Source: Chryseobacterium sp. ZHDP1 (GTDB lineage: Bacteria; Bacteroidota; Bacteroidia; Flavobacteriales; Weeksellaceae). Taken from it: a stretch of 64,000 bases of DNA. Of this stretch, positions 24,865 to 34,006 are shown one piece after another (within the stretch, counting starts at the first letter, position 1; the number at the start of each line of letters is the position of its first letter). The notes under the pieces were generated by a model that was not told the DNA's origin, ran no database searches, and was given only the letters and a program-made list of their open reading frames with translations. A program made the position numbers and the translations under genes. The stretch lies in NCBI RefSeq assembly GCF_018603435.1, contig NZ_CP075682.1, positions 2,790,001 through 2,854,000 of the forward strand, in the 5' to 3' direction.

Positions 24865-26976
24865 TTATTTCTGTAGTTTTTTAATCCCCATTTCATACAG
24901 CGCAAAAGAAATCAGATCTGCATTTTCTCCGATCACCTGTTCTGTAGATCTTCCGGCTCCATGTCCTGCATTTTTCTCAATTCTTAGTAAAATCGGGTTG
25001 TTACAAGCCTGTTTTTCCTGTAATTCTGCACCAAACTTAAAAGAATGTGCCGGAACTACCCTGTCATCATGATCACTGGTAATAATCATGGTTGATGGAT
25101 AACACGTTCCTGCTTTTACATTATGAACCGGAGAATAAGATTTTAAATAGTCAAACATTTCTTTGTTGTCTTCCGCAGTTCCGTAATCATAAGACCAGCC
25201 TGCTCCTGCAGTGAATTTATTATACCTCAACATATCCAGAACGCCCACTCCCGGAAAGGCAACTCTGGCTAAATCCGGACGCATCGTCATAGTAGCTCCT
25301 ACCAGCAAACCGCCGTTTGATCTTCCTGAAAGTGCCATAAACTGTTTGGAAGTATAGCCTTTGCTCTGTAAATATTCTCCTGCAGCGATGAAATCTTCAA
25401 AAACATTTTTTTTCTGCATCTTCGTTCCTGCATCATGCCATTTTTTACCGTATTCTCCGCCACCGCGAATGTTCGGAACGGCATAGATTCCGCCATTTTC
25501 CATCCAGATCGCATTTACTACAGAAAAGGCAGGCTGTAAGCTGATGTTGAATCCGCCGTAAGAATAAAGAATCGTAGGATTTTTACCATTCAGCTTTGTT
25601 CCTTTCTTATAGTTAATCATCATCGGAATTTTGGTTCCGTCTTTTGAAGTGTAGAAAACCTGTTCAGAAACATAATCTTCAGGATTGAATTTCACTTTTG
25701 GCTTCTGATACACTTCCGATTTCCCTGAATCTGCATTAAATTTATATGTTGTTCCGGGAGTGATGTAATTCGTAAAAGAGAAATACAGCTCTTTCTCAAT
25801 TTCCTTCCCTCCAAATCCGGATACGTTTCCTTTTCCGGGAAGAGAAATTTCACGGATCAGTTTTCCGGTTCTGTCATATTGTTTTACCTGATCAATCGCA
25901 TCAATCATGTAGGTTGCGAAGAAATATCCTCCTCCTGTTGTAATTCCTAAAACATTTTCGGTCTGGGGGATAACATCTTTCCATGTTTCAGGAGCCGGAT
26001 TCTTAATGGTTGTTTTTACCAGACGCATATTCGGAGCATCTTTATCCGTAAAAATATACAGATCATCACCCTGCGTATCAACAATGCTTACATTGATATC
26101 AAAACCTTTATTAATCTGAATAAAATCGCCGCCTTTTTTAAGATCTTTAATGTAAAGTTCATTTCCGTTGGTTGCGTTGGCTGCGGAAATAATCAGATAT
26201 CTTTGATCTTCGGAAACTCCCGCCCCTAAATATCTTCTCGGTGTTTTGTCTCCGCCAAAAATTAACTGATCTTCAGATTGTTTGGTTCCCAGTTTATGAA
26301 AATATACTTTGTGTTTATCCGTCATTCCGGAAAGTACCGTTCCTTCTTTTGGCTTATCATAGCTTGAATAATAGAAACCTTCATCACCCTGCCATGAAAT
26401 TCCGCTGAATTTTACATCAGCCAAAGTTTCATCAATCTGCTTTTTTGTAATTGCATCAATAATGATGATTTTGTTCCAGTCGCTTCCTCCTTCCGAAATA
26501 GAATACGCAGCCAGATTTCCTTTTTTGTTGAAAGAAAGCTGTGAAAGCGATGTGGTTCCTTTTTCAGAAAATTTATTGGGATCCAGAAAAACTTCGGTAG
26601 CTTTGGTTTTATTGTTGGTTCTGTATAAAACCGACTGCGCCTGTAATCCGTCATTTTTATAATAATAGGTATACTCTCCTTCTTTGAAAGGAGCCGAAAT
26701 CTTTTCATAATTCCAGATGTCTCTTAACTGATTCCTGATTTCGTCTCTGAAAGGAATTTTCGAAAGATAATCCTGACTGTGTTTTACCTCATCATCTACC
26801 CACTTTTTCGTGGCTTCAGAATCGTTCTCCAAATCTCGGTACGGATCTGCAACGGCAGTTCCGAAATAGGTATCGGTTTGTGTTCCTTTAACTGCTTTTG
26901 GGTAATTCATTTTTTGTGCATAAAATGTCGCCGAGAAAAGAACTCCGGCTGTTAGTAAAATGGGTGTGAATTTCAT
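24865..26976 (-). CDS. prolyl oligopeptidase (S9A)
   Basis: A 703-residue serine peptidase cutting short peptides after proline. A signal peptide (MKFTPILLTAGVLFSATFYAQ) sends it to the periplasm. The seven-bladed propeller fills about residues 80-420; the C-terminal hydrolase has GRSNGG (nucleophile Ser near 555), DHDDRV (Asp near 635) and AGHGAG (His near 672). The family length is about 700. It is a single gene, with the 21-bp repeat beyond its 3' end. Confidence 0.95.
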   Translation of the reverse strand: MKFTPILLTAGVLFSATFYAQKMNYPKAVKGTQTDTYFGTAVADPYRDLENDSEATKKWVDDEVKHSQDYLSKIPFRDEIRNQLRDIWNYEKISAPFKEGEYTYYYKNDGLQAQSVLYRTNNKTKATEVFLDPNKFSEKGTTSLSQLSFNKKGNLAAYSISEGGSDWNKIIIIDAITKKQIDETLADVKFSGISWQGDEGFYYSSYDKPKEGTVLSGMTDKHKVYFHKLGTKQSEDQLIFGGDKTPRRYLGAGVSEDQRYLIISAANATNGNELYIKDLKKGGDFIQINKGFDINVSIVDTQGDDLYIFTDKDAPNMRLVKTTIKNPAPETWKDVIPQTENVLGITTGGGYFFATYMIDAIDQVKQYDRTGKLIREISLPGKGNVSGFGGKEIEKELYFSFTNYITPGTTYKFNADSGKSEVYQKPKVKFNPEDYVSEQVFYTSKDGTKIPMMINYKKGTKLNGKNPTILYSYGGFNISLQPAFSVVNAIWMENGGIYAVPNIRGGGEYGKKWHDAGTKMQKKNVFEDFIAAGEYLQSKGYTSKQFMALSGRSNGGLLVGATMTMRPDLARVAFPGVGVLDMLRYNKFTAGAGWSYDYGTAEDNKEMFDYLKSYSPVHNVKAGTCYPSTMIITSDHDDRVVPAHSFKFGAELQEKQACNNPILLRIEKNAGHGAGRSTEQVIGENADLISFALYEMGIKKLQK

Positions 26977-27020
26977 ATTAAGCTATTTTCCCAAAAATAA
27001 GGAATCTGTTTCGAATAAAA

Positions 27021-27042
27021 AAAGCCGTCTAAAGACAGCTTT
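27021..27042 (-). terminator. intrinsic terminator of the 221-residue gene
   Basis: AAAGCCGTCT-AA-AGACAGCTTT. The one plus-strand C.A mismatch is a G.U pair in minus-strand RNA, followed by seven U. Confidence 0.75.
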
Positions 27043-27048
27043 ATATGA

Positions 27049-27714
27049 TTAATTGAGATTTCTCAGATAAAATTCATTCATTTTCCAGTTCAGTTCCTGC
27101 GGTCCGCCGTTCCAGTAATAAATATTTTCTCCAACTTTCACCTGATATAAATTGAATTTCTGTTCTGTAGAAACCAATTTGTCCGCTTTTTTTATTTCGT
27201 TGGTAACATCAATAAGGTATTTCTTCATTTCTCCTGCGCCAATATTTTTAATATCTCCCATATTGAGCATCAGGTTATGAGAAGGCACATTAAAACTCAC
27301 TTCATAGGTCACCTCAGAAAATCCGTTTCCTTTCAATCGTTCATCATTTATGATTTTAATTTCTTTTACCCTGTATTTTGCATTGGCAAAATTCTGCATC
27401 AAAGCACTGAAATAATTTTTAACCTCAACCGAACATTCAGATGCTACGTTTACAGGAAGACCCGCAAGAAAAAGTTTCGTATACTCATCAATCTTTTCGT
27501 TGTAGGTGTCCTTAAGTTTCATTTTGTGGGTACTTTCTTTCCCAAGAAAATTAATAAGATAGCTGTTCAGTTCTTTTACAGACTCATCATCATATTTTAC
27601 AAAAGAATTAAAATAAAGATTAAAAACATTCTCAGGCTTTAGAATATTTTGGGATTTTAAGCTCCCAAAAGAGAAGAGAAATATTGCCAGACAGGCAATG
27701 TTAAGCATTTTCAT
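27049..27714 (-). CDS. secreted protein of unknown function
   Basis: A 221-residue protein with a signal peptide (MKMLNIACLAIFLFSFGSLKSQ) and a mixed alpha/beta remainder rich in Lys, Asn and Tyr. A VKNYFSALMQNFANAKYRVKEI segment and a C-terminal IYYWNGGPQELNW stretch show no known motif. It is monocistronic by its terminator. Confidence 0.6.
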   Translation of the reverse strand: MKMLNIACLAIFLFSFGSLKSQNILKPENVFNLYFNSFVKYDDESVKELNSYLINFLGKESTHKMKLKDTYNEKIDEYTKLFLAGLPVNVASECSVEVKNYFSALMQNFANAKYRVKEIKIINDERLKGNGFSEVTYEVSFNVPSHNLMLNMGDIKNIGAGEMKKYLIDVTNEIKKADKLVSTEQKFNLYQVKVGENIYYWNGGPQELNWKMNEFYLRNLN

Positions 27715-27914
27715 AAGTACGGTACATTTTCAGTTTTAGTGTATAAAAAAACTCCTGAACCATCAAGAGTTAATATAAAAATACATTATTTATACCATGT
27801 AAACAGATTTTCACAGAATTATTTTTAAACAAGCATTACAGACAAGATGTAAAATACTGATTAAAAGAAATTTAAGCCGTCAATATTTTAAACATTCAGT
27901 TAAGCTCAAAATAA

Positions 27915-27940
27915 AAGTCTCCGAAATACTCCGGAGACTT
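27915..27940 (-). terminator. intrinsic terminator of prfA
   Basis: AAGTCTCCG / CGGAGACTT with an 8-base loop and a following TTTTATTTT on the minus strand, 25 bases past the prfA stop. Confidence 0.8.
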
Positions 27941-27964
27941 AAAAAAGATTTTATGGTAAAGATT

Positions 27965-29050
27965 TTATAAACTTTCTTCTTCGCCTTTCATTTTTTCGGC
28001 GTTTTCTGCCATGATGACGGCATCGATCATCTCAGAAATATCTCCGTTCATGTATGCATCTAAGTTATACATCGATTTGTTGATTCTGTGATCGGTAACT
28101 CTCCCCTGAGGATAATTATACGTTTTAATCTTCGCAGAACGGTCTCCCGTAGAAACCATGGTCTTTCTCTGCGCCGCAATATCTCCCTGAACTTCCTGCA
28201 ATTTGATGTCGTACAATTTTGCACGAAGCATTTCCATCGCCAGTTCACGGTTGGCTAACTGGGAACGTGCCTGCTGACAAACCACCACCAATCCTGAAGG
28301 TTTATGCGTAAGCTGAACTTTAGTTTCCACCTTGTTAACGTTCTGTCCTCCTGCTCCACCTGAACGTGAAGTCTGCATTTCGATATCTGCCGGATTAATT
28401 TCCACATCCACTTCTTCAGCTTCCGGAAGAACCGCAATGGTAATGGCAGAAGTGTGAACTCTTCCCTGAGATTCTGTCTCAGGAACACGCTGTACACGGT
28501 GAACTCCGGATTCGAATTTCATGATTCCGTACACGCCTTCCCCTTCCACTTTCATGATAAGTTCTTTGTATCCTTTCGCCGCTTCGTTAGAATCTGTGAT
28601 TTCGTGTCTCCATCCTTTCGTCTTGAAATACATGGAATACATTCTGTAAATGTCTTCCACGAAGATGGCTGCTTCATCACCTCCTGTTCCGGCACGAAGT
28701 TCCACGATAACGTTTTTATCATCTGCAGGATCTTTAGGAATTAATAAAACTTTTAATTCTTCCTCCAGTCCCGGAATTTTTTCCAGCGCTTCGTTTTTTT
28801 CGATTTTTGCCAGTTCCACGAAATCTTTATCAGATCCGTCAGCAATAATTTCGTCGGACTCTTCAATGGTATCCAACGCTCCTTTATATTGATCGTAAAC
28901 TTTTACAATTTTCCCCAAATCGCTATATTCTTTGTTCAAAGAAGAATATCTTTTTTGGTCTGAAATAACATCAGGCTGTATAATAAGGTCTGCCACCTCA
29001 TTATATCTCTGTTTTATAGCTTCTAATTTTGGAATTAATGATTTAGACAT
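27965..29050 (-). CDS. prfA: peptide chain release factor 1
   Basis: A 361-residue factor that ends translation at UAA and UAG. The stop-recognition region reads [14 protein letters not shown] (residues 189-202), and the peptidyl-tRNA hydrolysis loop [10 protein letters not shown] has GGQ at 234-236. Length is standard. A TAnnTTTG element lies 21-28 bases before the start. It is the general factor, distinct from PrfH at 15201-15899. Confidence 0.98.
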   Translation of the reverse strand: MSKSLIPKLEAIKQRYNEVADLIIQPDVISDQKRYSSLNKEYSDLGKIVKVYDQYKGALDTIEESDEIIADGSDKDFVELAKIEKNEALEKIPGLEEELKVLLIPKDPADDKNVIVELRAGTGGDEAAIFVEDIYRMYSMYFKTKGWRHEITDSNEAAKGYKELIMKVEGEGVYGIMKFESGVHRVQRVPETESQGRVHTSAITIAVLPEAEEVDVEINPADIEMQTSRSGGAGGQNVNKVETKVQLTHKPSGLVVVCQQARSQLANRELAMEMLRAKLYDIKLQEVQGDIAAQRKTMVSTGDRSAKIKTYNYPQGRVTDHRINKSMYNLDAYMNGDISEMIDAVIMAENAEKMKGEEESL

Positions 29051-29070
29051 TATGAAAATTTTGTGGGTGC

Positions 29071-29078
29071 AAAGATAC
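29071..29078 (-). promoter_or_regulatory. TAnnTTTG element of prfA
   Basis: TATCTTTG on the minus strand, 21 bases before the prfA start. No well-spaced TTG upstream (a TTG is 13 bases away). Confidence 0.45.
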
Positions 29079-29246
29079 GGATTATTAATTCAATTTTAAA
29101 ACTAATAGTTTGTTGTTCTGAATGAAGCGTATGCGTATTGAAGAATCTTTTTTAACGAAATGTTCGCAACAGTTTTTGAATTAACCGCTTTTTCAAGCGC
29201 AATGTCTGCAGAAGCTTTCTTTTTAAATGATTGCAAATATAATTCT

Positions 29247-29280
29247 GCTATCATTTGCTGAGTGAAACGCCCTTGCGAAC
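29247..29280 (-). repeat. dispersed 34-bp element, copy 2
   Basis: Minus-strand copy, identical over its 34 bases to the one at 29594-29627; contains GCAAGGGCGTTTCACTCAGC on the minus strand. Confidence 0.75.
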
Positions 29281-29486
29281 GGATTCTTTTCAAAGCTAGT
29301 CTAATTATTCTTGCGAACTCTGCGTTAAAAACAATACTTAATTGTAATGATTTAACGCTAAGATTTACAAATCAAAAGTTCAAATAATCTTCACAAACTT
29401 AACTTCTTAAATAATCTTAATGGTTCAATTTTTTAGCGCAATGTTCGCAAAGATTTTCTTTTAAATGATTGTAATTACTTTTCGGT

Positions 29487-29519
29487 CGCAACGGCGTTTC
29501 ACTCAGCAAGTGATGAGAA
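29487..29519 (+). repeat. dispersed 34-bp element, copy 3
   Basis: Plus-strand copy with CAACGGCGTTTCACTCAGC then AAGTGATGAG; more diverged than copies 2 and 4. Confidence 0.65.
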
Positions 29520-29593
29520 CGTTTAAATGATTCTTTGCGAATGATACCTTCTTTAAATTAAGACGTCTCAAAATGATTTTAAAAATATATTCT

Positions 29594-29627
29594 GCTATCA
29601 TTTGCTGAGTGAAACGCCCTTGCGAAC
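29594..29627 (-). repeat. dispersed 34-bp element, copy 4
   Basis: Minus-strand copy identical to copy 2; part of the 110-base local duplication. Confidence 0.75.
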
Positions 29628-29698
29628 ATTTTTTTTCAAAGCCAGTTCAATTATCCTTGCGAACTCTGCGTTAAAAACAATTTGTAATTGTTTTACAA

Positions 29699-31000
29699 TT
29701 AATCTAAATCAACGGATAATTTCTTATCAATTAAATACAAAACAATTCCCACAGCAACAATTCCTAATCCGATAATGCTTTCTTTAGGATTATGGATCAA
29801 CGTGAAATACAGAATGTAGATGCTGAATAACAAAAAAACCGTCGGAAAAATATAAAACAGATTGGATTTGAATATCTTCCGGTCTTCTTTTTTAATGAAA
29901 TACGCCGTAGAAATTGCCAGAGTGGCAAATAACTGCAGAATAAAAGCGGTATAAACAAAGATCTCCTTAAAACTTCCCGTTAAAATAATCAACGTTGCAA
30001 TTACGGCATGGGCAAAAATCGCACGGACAGGAATTCCCTTTTTATTTCCGACCGATAGAGATTTCCAGAGTCTGTTTTCTTTTGCAAAAGCCTGCGTCAA
30101 ACGGGAACCTACCCACAAATAACCGCTGATTGTAGCGACTAACTGTAAAGCAATAAAAATATTAACTATTTTACCGAAAGTATTTCCCAGCATATTATTG
30201 GCAGCTTCCCCCATCACATCTTCTTTTCCCGCCAATTGATTTACCGGAGTATGTTTCAGCATGATAAAATTAACCAAGAGATAACAAACAGTTACGAAAA
30301 CAGTTCCTACAATGAGTGATTTCGGTAGGTTTTTCTGAACATCTTTTATTTCTCCCGCAATGTAGGAAGCAGAATTCCAACCCGTGTAAGAATACGTTAC
30401 AAAAACCAAAGACGTGGCAAAAGCAGGAAGCATGATTTCTTTCTGCCATGAATCATCAAACTTCAGGCTGTTTCCGATAGCTTCCGAGTCTGAAATTCCG
30501 ATTCCTATAATGATGAGAACAATGATGAACGCAATTTTTATCAGTGTAAAAAAATTATGAAATCTGCTTGAAGCTTTTAAGCTGAATGACAAAAAAACGG
30601 AAACCAGAAAGATGATTCCGATGGCAAAGCTGTTTCCAAAAGAAACATCGAAAGCAGAAAGGTATTTCGACATCGCCAAAGCAGCCAGTGCAACGGGAGA
30701 TGAGAAACCGATGATGAGAGAAATCCAGCTTACCAGATAGCCTAAAAGCGGATGATAGGTTTCTTTCAAATAAATAAAATCTCCGCCGTTCCCTTTGAAA
30801 TGCGAACCTAATTCGGCATAACAAAAGGCTCCAAACAAAGCAAGAATTCCTCCAATGAACCAAAGGAGGAATATGCTGTAGGTATTCGTAATGTCGGTAA
30901 GCTGAAAACCGAGTGTTGTAAAAATTCCGGTTCCGATCATATTCGAAACGACAATTGCCACTGCGGTTTTCCAGCCGATCTGATGTGAAGTTGAATTCAT
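29699..31000 (-). CDS. APC-family amino-acid permease under SAM riboswitch control
   Basis: A 433-residue inner-membrane transporter with about twelve hydrophobic helices. The N-terminal NMIGTGIF and the YCYAELGSHF-like FCYAELGSHFKGNGGDF segments are hallmarks of the APC superfamily, LAT-like branch. The start codon is three bases past the stop of the TonB-dependent receptor gene, so the pair shares one mRNA headed by a SAM-I riboswitch. From that control the likely substrate is methionine or a related sulfur amino acid; the protein alone does not show it. Confidence 0.88.
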   Translation of the reverse strand: MNSTSHQIGWKTAVAIVVSNMIGTGIFTTLGFQLTDITNTYSIFLLWFIGGILALFGAFCYAELGSHFKGNGGDFIYLKETYHPLLGYLVSWISLIIGFSSPVALAALAMSKYLSAFDVSFGNSFAIGIIFLVSVFLSFSLKASSRFHNFFTLIKIAFIIVLIIIGIGISDSEAIGNSLKFDDSWQKEIMLPAFATSLVFVTYSYTGWNSASYIAGEIKDVQKNLPKSLIVGTVFVTVCYLLVNFIMLKHTPVNQLAGKEDVMGEAANNMLGNTFGKIVNIFIALQLVATISGYLWVGSRLTQAFAKENRLWKSLSVGNKKGIPVRAIFAHAVIATLIILTGSFKEIFVYTAFILQLFATLAISTAYFIKKEDRKIFKSNLFYIFPTVFLLFSIYILYFTLIHNPKESIIGLGIVAVGIVLYLIDKKLSVDLD

Positions 31001-31003
31001 TAA

Positions 31004-33427
31004 TTAAAATGTAAAATTAAGCCTTCCGAAGAAATAGTTTCCGAGAGTTCCCATCTGCACCGGAGCATATTTGAAAACTCCAAAATACGAATTTTCATAA
31101 ATCTGAAGATCCGGAAAGACATCAAACACATTATTGGCTCCGACGGTTAAGTTAATATTTTTTGTGAAATCATATCCTACACTCACATCGGTGACTACTT
31201 TGGGATTAAACTCCTGAACTCCTCCAAACGGATATCCGTCGCGGATCACTTTCCCAAAGTAAGTATTTCTCACCAGAAAATTAAATTTTCCGACTCCATA
31301 ATTCAATCCTAAAGAAGCTTTGGTTTTAGGCGATAAACTTTCGATGATATTGATCTGATCCGGCCCAAAAAATTCATTCTGCGGTGTCTGAAGATTAGCC
31401 GGGAAATGAAAATCTGTAATTTTTGTTTCGGTATAATTTCCGGCAAGATTGATATTTAAATTTCCGCTACCTATTTTCCAGTCGTAGGCAACTACAAGAT
31501 CTACTCCTTTGGTTTCCGTATCCACGGCATTGGCAAAAAATCTTCCGCTTTCCACCCCATACACCGCCAGTCGATCGTCTGTAATATTACTTGTAATCAC
31601 GATCCGGTCTTTTACTTTAATTAAATATCCGTCTAAAGTGATTGACAGCTTATTGATCGGCTTTAAAGTAAATCCTACGCTTCCGTTCACCGAAGTTTCC
31701 TGTTTTAATTTGTCGAAGCCAAGTGCTTTTGCAGCTTCACTGTCGTTATTAAAAATTCCTTTGGTAACAATTGAATTTCCTGTGGTGGAAATATCTGCAT
31801 AAGAATTGTTAAAATACTGCTGCTGAAGAGATGGTGCTCTGAAACCTGTTCCCACCGCAGCACGAATTGCATAATTTTTTGCGAACTCATATCTTACCGC
31901 TAATTTTCCGTTCAGTGTACTTCCAAAATCTGAATAGTTTTCGAACCTTCCGGCAAGGTCTACATTTAACTTCTTATCCAGATCATAAGAAACATCCGCA
32001 TAAACTGCAGTTGAATGTCTGGATTTTGAAAGTGCGTTTTGTGGTGAAAATCCAATAAACGACTGCGCTCCTCCTGCTCCGGAGATATTATCCGGATTGG
32101 TAGTCGCCGTCACAGGATTTCCGAAAATATCATATCTCATATAAGAAGCCTGATCTCCTGCTTTAATGTCGTATTGCTCAAACCTGAATTCTCCACCGAA
32201 TGCAACATTGAAGTTTCTGATATTTTTTGAAACGTCAAGATTAATTGTATTCTGAAGAAAACTGTGTGCTCCCGCATAAAAATCTGTTGGTGACTTAGCT
32301 CCTAAAGATGCATTGACGGTGTTGCTTACATCATAATTGAACGTATTGTTTCCGAATGTATTGCTAAGGTCAAAAAACCAGTCGTTTTTATTATATTTTG
32401 CTCCGATTGCATAGGAAATGTCATAGATTTTTGAGCCTAAAGTCGGCTGAAAACCGTTCGGATAAATAGAATAGACATTGTTTGAAGTTTCGCTCGGCAA
32501 TCTTCTGAAACCGTAGCCCTGCCCTTCTTTGATACTGAAGCCCCCGAAGGAATATATTTTAAACTGATCGTTCAAAGGATATTCGGAATTAAAAAATAAC
32601 TGTGCCTGCTTTATTTTTGCATCACCGATCTGGAAATTAAAATCATCCCGGGTTAAACCATTGGCAAGAATTTTCTGATCGTCCAGCGCTTTTGCAGCAT
32701 TAAAATCCGGAGCAAAATCATATGCGAAATTATCTCCGTAAATATCGAGATTATGATTCTGCGTTCTTGTTGTTTTTCCTCTTTGGTTTAATTGCAGGGA
32801 CAAACTGATATAACCGTCTTTTTTCCCTAAAGAAGTTCCGTAGTTCGCTGCTGCCTGATACGTTTCACCATCATTTCTTCCGGAAATTCCGTAATTAAGA
32901 CTGGCAGTTCCGCCGAGATTCTTTTTAAGGATAATATTAATAACTCCTGCAATGGCATCAGAGCCGTATTGCGCCGCTGCGCCGTCTCTCAGAACCTCAA
33001 TTCTGTCGATTGCGATTACCGGAATAGTACTTAAGTCTGTTCCTACCGAACCGTTTCCGACTGTATTCTGATAATTAACTAAAGAAGTAGTATGTCTTCT
33101 TTTTCCGTTAACGAGAACCAGAACCTGATCGGGTCCCATTCCTCTCAAAGTAACAGGATCGATATGTTCTGTACCGTCTGAAGCCGACTGCCGGACTGAG
33201 TTGAAAGACGGGATAACATAATTCAGTAAATCCTGAACGGTAGTTTGCGGTGAAGACTGCTGTATTTTTTCGATGTTGATGATGTCTACGGGAACCGGAG
33301 TTTCCAGTTTTGTACGTTTTGCATTTCGGTTTCCTACAATTACGACATCTTCTATCTGCTGTTCTTTTTCCTGTGCGGATAAAAATCCTATTGCCAAAAG
33401 GAGTACGCTTACGCTGAGTTTTTTCAT
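31004..33427 (-). CDS. TonB-dependent outer-membrane receptor under SAM riboswitch control
   Basis: An 807-residue outer-membrane receptor. Signal peptide MKKLSVSVLLLAIGFLSAQ, a short TonB-box-like IEDVVIVGNRN stretch, then the plug (PVPVDIINIEKI, LRGMGPDQVLVLVNGKRR, IEVLRDGAAAQYGSDAIAG) and a 22-strand barrel ending in NYFFGRLNFTF. There is no N-terminal carboxypeptidase-like domain and no SusD partner, unlike glycan receptors. A 100-base SAM-I riboswitch precedes it and an amino-acid permease follows by three bases, which suggests import of a methionine-related compound. Confidence 0.93.
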   Translation of the reverse strand: MKKLSVSVLLLAIGFLSAQEKEQQIEDVVIVGNRNAKRTKLETPVPVDIINIEKIQQSSPQTTVQDLLNYVIPSFNSVRQSASDGTEHIDPVTLRGMGPDQVLVLVNGKRRHTTSLVNYQNTVGNGSVGTDLSTIPVIAIDRIEVLRDGAAAQYGSDAIAGVINIILKKNLGGTASLNYGISGRNDGETYQAAANYGTSLGKKDGYISLSLQLNQRGKTTRTQNHNLDIYGDNFAYDFAPDFNAAKALDDQKILANGLTRDDFNFQIGDAKIKQAQLFFNSEYPLNDQFKIYSFGGFSIKEGQGYGFRRLPSETSNNVYSIYPNGFQPTLGSKIYDISYAIGAKYNKNDWFFDLSNTFGNNTFNYDVSNTVNASLGAKSPTDFYAGAHSFLQNTINLDVSKNIRNFNVAFGGEFRFEQYDIKAGDQASYMRYDIFGNPVTATTNPDNISGAGGAQSFIGFSPQNALSKSRHSTAVYADVSYDLDKKLNVDLAGRFENYSDFGSTLNGKLAVRYEFAKNYAIRAAVGTGFRAPSLQQQYFNNSYADISTTGNSIVTKGIFNNDSEAAKALGFDKLKQETSVNGSVGFTLKPINKLSITLDGYLIKVKDRIVITSNITDDRLAVYGVESGRFFANAVDTETKGVDLVVAYDWKIGSGNLNINLAGNYTETKITDFHFPANLQTPQNEFFGPDQINIIESLSPKTKASLGLNYGVGKFNFLVRNTYFGKVIRDGYPFGGVQEFNPKVVTDVSVGYDFTKNINLTVGANNVFDVFPDLQIYENSYFGVFKYAPVQMGTLGNYFFGRLNFTF

Positions 33428-33521
33428 TCTATTCAGTGCTTTAAAAAATTAATTTAAATGGTTTGCCGAAACAAACATAAAGACCTTCAAGAAGCTGGAA
33501 TTCATACGGAATACTGACTCA

Positions 33522-33621
33522 CTTATCTTCCCCCAATCGGGTTGGAATTAGCACCTTTTCATCAGAAAATGTCGGTTGCTAAGGTTTCTCAGGGCCAAAT
33601 CCCTCCACCTTTCTCGATAAA
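33522..33621 (-). promoter_or_regulatory. SAM-I riboswitch (S box)
   Basis: Read on the minus strand: P1 half TTTATC, then GAGAAAGGTGGAGGGA, TTGGCCC, GAGAAACC, GCAACC, GGTGCTAATTCC and the closing P1 half GATAAG. These are the conserved core blocks of the SAM-I aptamer in the right order. It begins at the predicted transcription start and lies about 95 bases before the TonB-receptor start. No clear intrinsic terminator follows, so the switching mode (transcription or translation) is unresolved. Confidence 0.93.
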
Positions 33622-33628
33622 TCTACCG

Positions 33629-33658
33629 CAAAGGTAGACTAATAATTTTAATCTGCAA
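33629..33658 (-). promoter_or_regulatory. promoter of the riboswitch operon
   Basis: TTG (33658-33656), a 19-base spacer and TACCTTTG (33636-33629) on the minus strand; the predicted start is at about 33622, the first base of the aptamer. Confidence 0.7.
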
Positions 33659-33696
33659 AAAAATTTGAAATTTGAATTTTTCAGAGTTATAAAAAT

Positions 33697-33949
33697 TGTG
33701 AATAAGATGTGGATAACGCGTGAATTACCTATTAGCAATGCGTGAATTGGATGTTAGTATAGAAAAATTAATTGTCGATAAATAATTTTTCAATTGTGAG
33801 TAAAATATGAATAACCTATGAGTAAGGTATGAATAAGATATGGAAAACCTTCTTTTTTAATGTGGAAAAAATTGTGAATAAGGTATTGAAAAGCCGTTAG
33901 TATCATATTAACAACCTCTATTTTTACTGCGGATAAAATATGAATAAAC
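33697..33949. repeat. 11-bp degenerate array of DnaA-box-like 9-mers, 22 units
   Basis: Three in-register blocks of 11-mers (starts 33697 to 33774, 8 units; 33795 to 33861, 7 units; 33873 to 33939, 7 units). The consensus is TRTGAATAANN; ten units match TGTGGATAA at 7 or more of 9 positions, and 33708-33716 is an exact DnaA box. The array lies between the amylase terminator and the riboswitch promoter. Whether it binds DnaA is inference. Confidence 0.85.
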
Positions 33950-33980
33950 AAAAAAAGAGACCGCTTTCGCGATCTCTTAT
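33950..33980 (-). terminator. intrinsic terminator of the amylase gene
   Basis: AGAGACCGC-TTTC-GCGATCTCT; the one mismatch becomes G.U on the minus strand, which is followed by a U-run. Confidence 0.75.
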
Positions 33981-33995
33981 TATAAACTTTTGAAG

Positions 33996-34004
33996 TTATC
34001 CACA
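33996..34004 (+). promoter_or_regulatory. exact DnaA-box sequence
   Basis: TTATCCACA, two bases past the amylase stop codon and opposite in orientation to the box at 33708-33716. A single 9-mer can occur by chance; its value is that it flanks the 11-bp array. Confidence 0.5.
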
Positions 34005-34006
34005 GG

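Larger units (their letters stand above)
29051..29698. other. repeat-rich intergenic region
   Basis: This 648-base gap contains the prfA promoter (29071-29078), three copies of the dispersed 34-bp element, and a direct duplication of about 110 bases (29225-29335 and 29572-29681, both ending ...GCGAACTCTGCGTTAAAAAC). No supported gene: a 63-codon minus-strand frame at 29102-29293 is built from the repeat. Confidence 0.7.

Noticed and set aside
29102..29293. 63-codon minus-strand gene
   Set aside because: It is made of the dispersed 34-bp element and surrounding duplicated DNA, has no recognisable domain, and its frame is not kept in the second copy.
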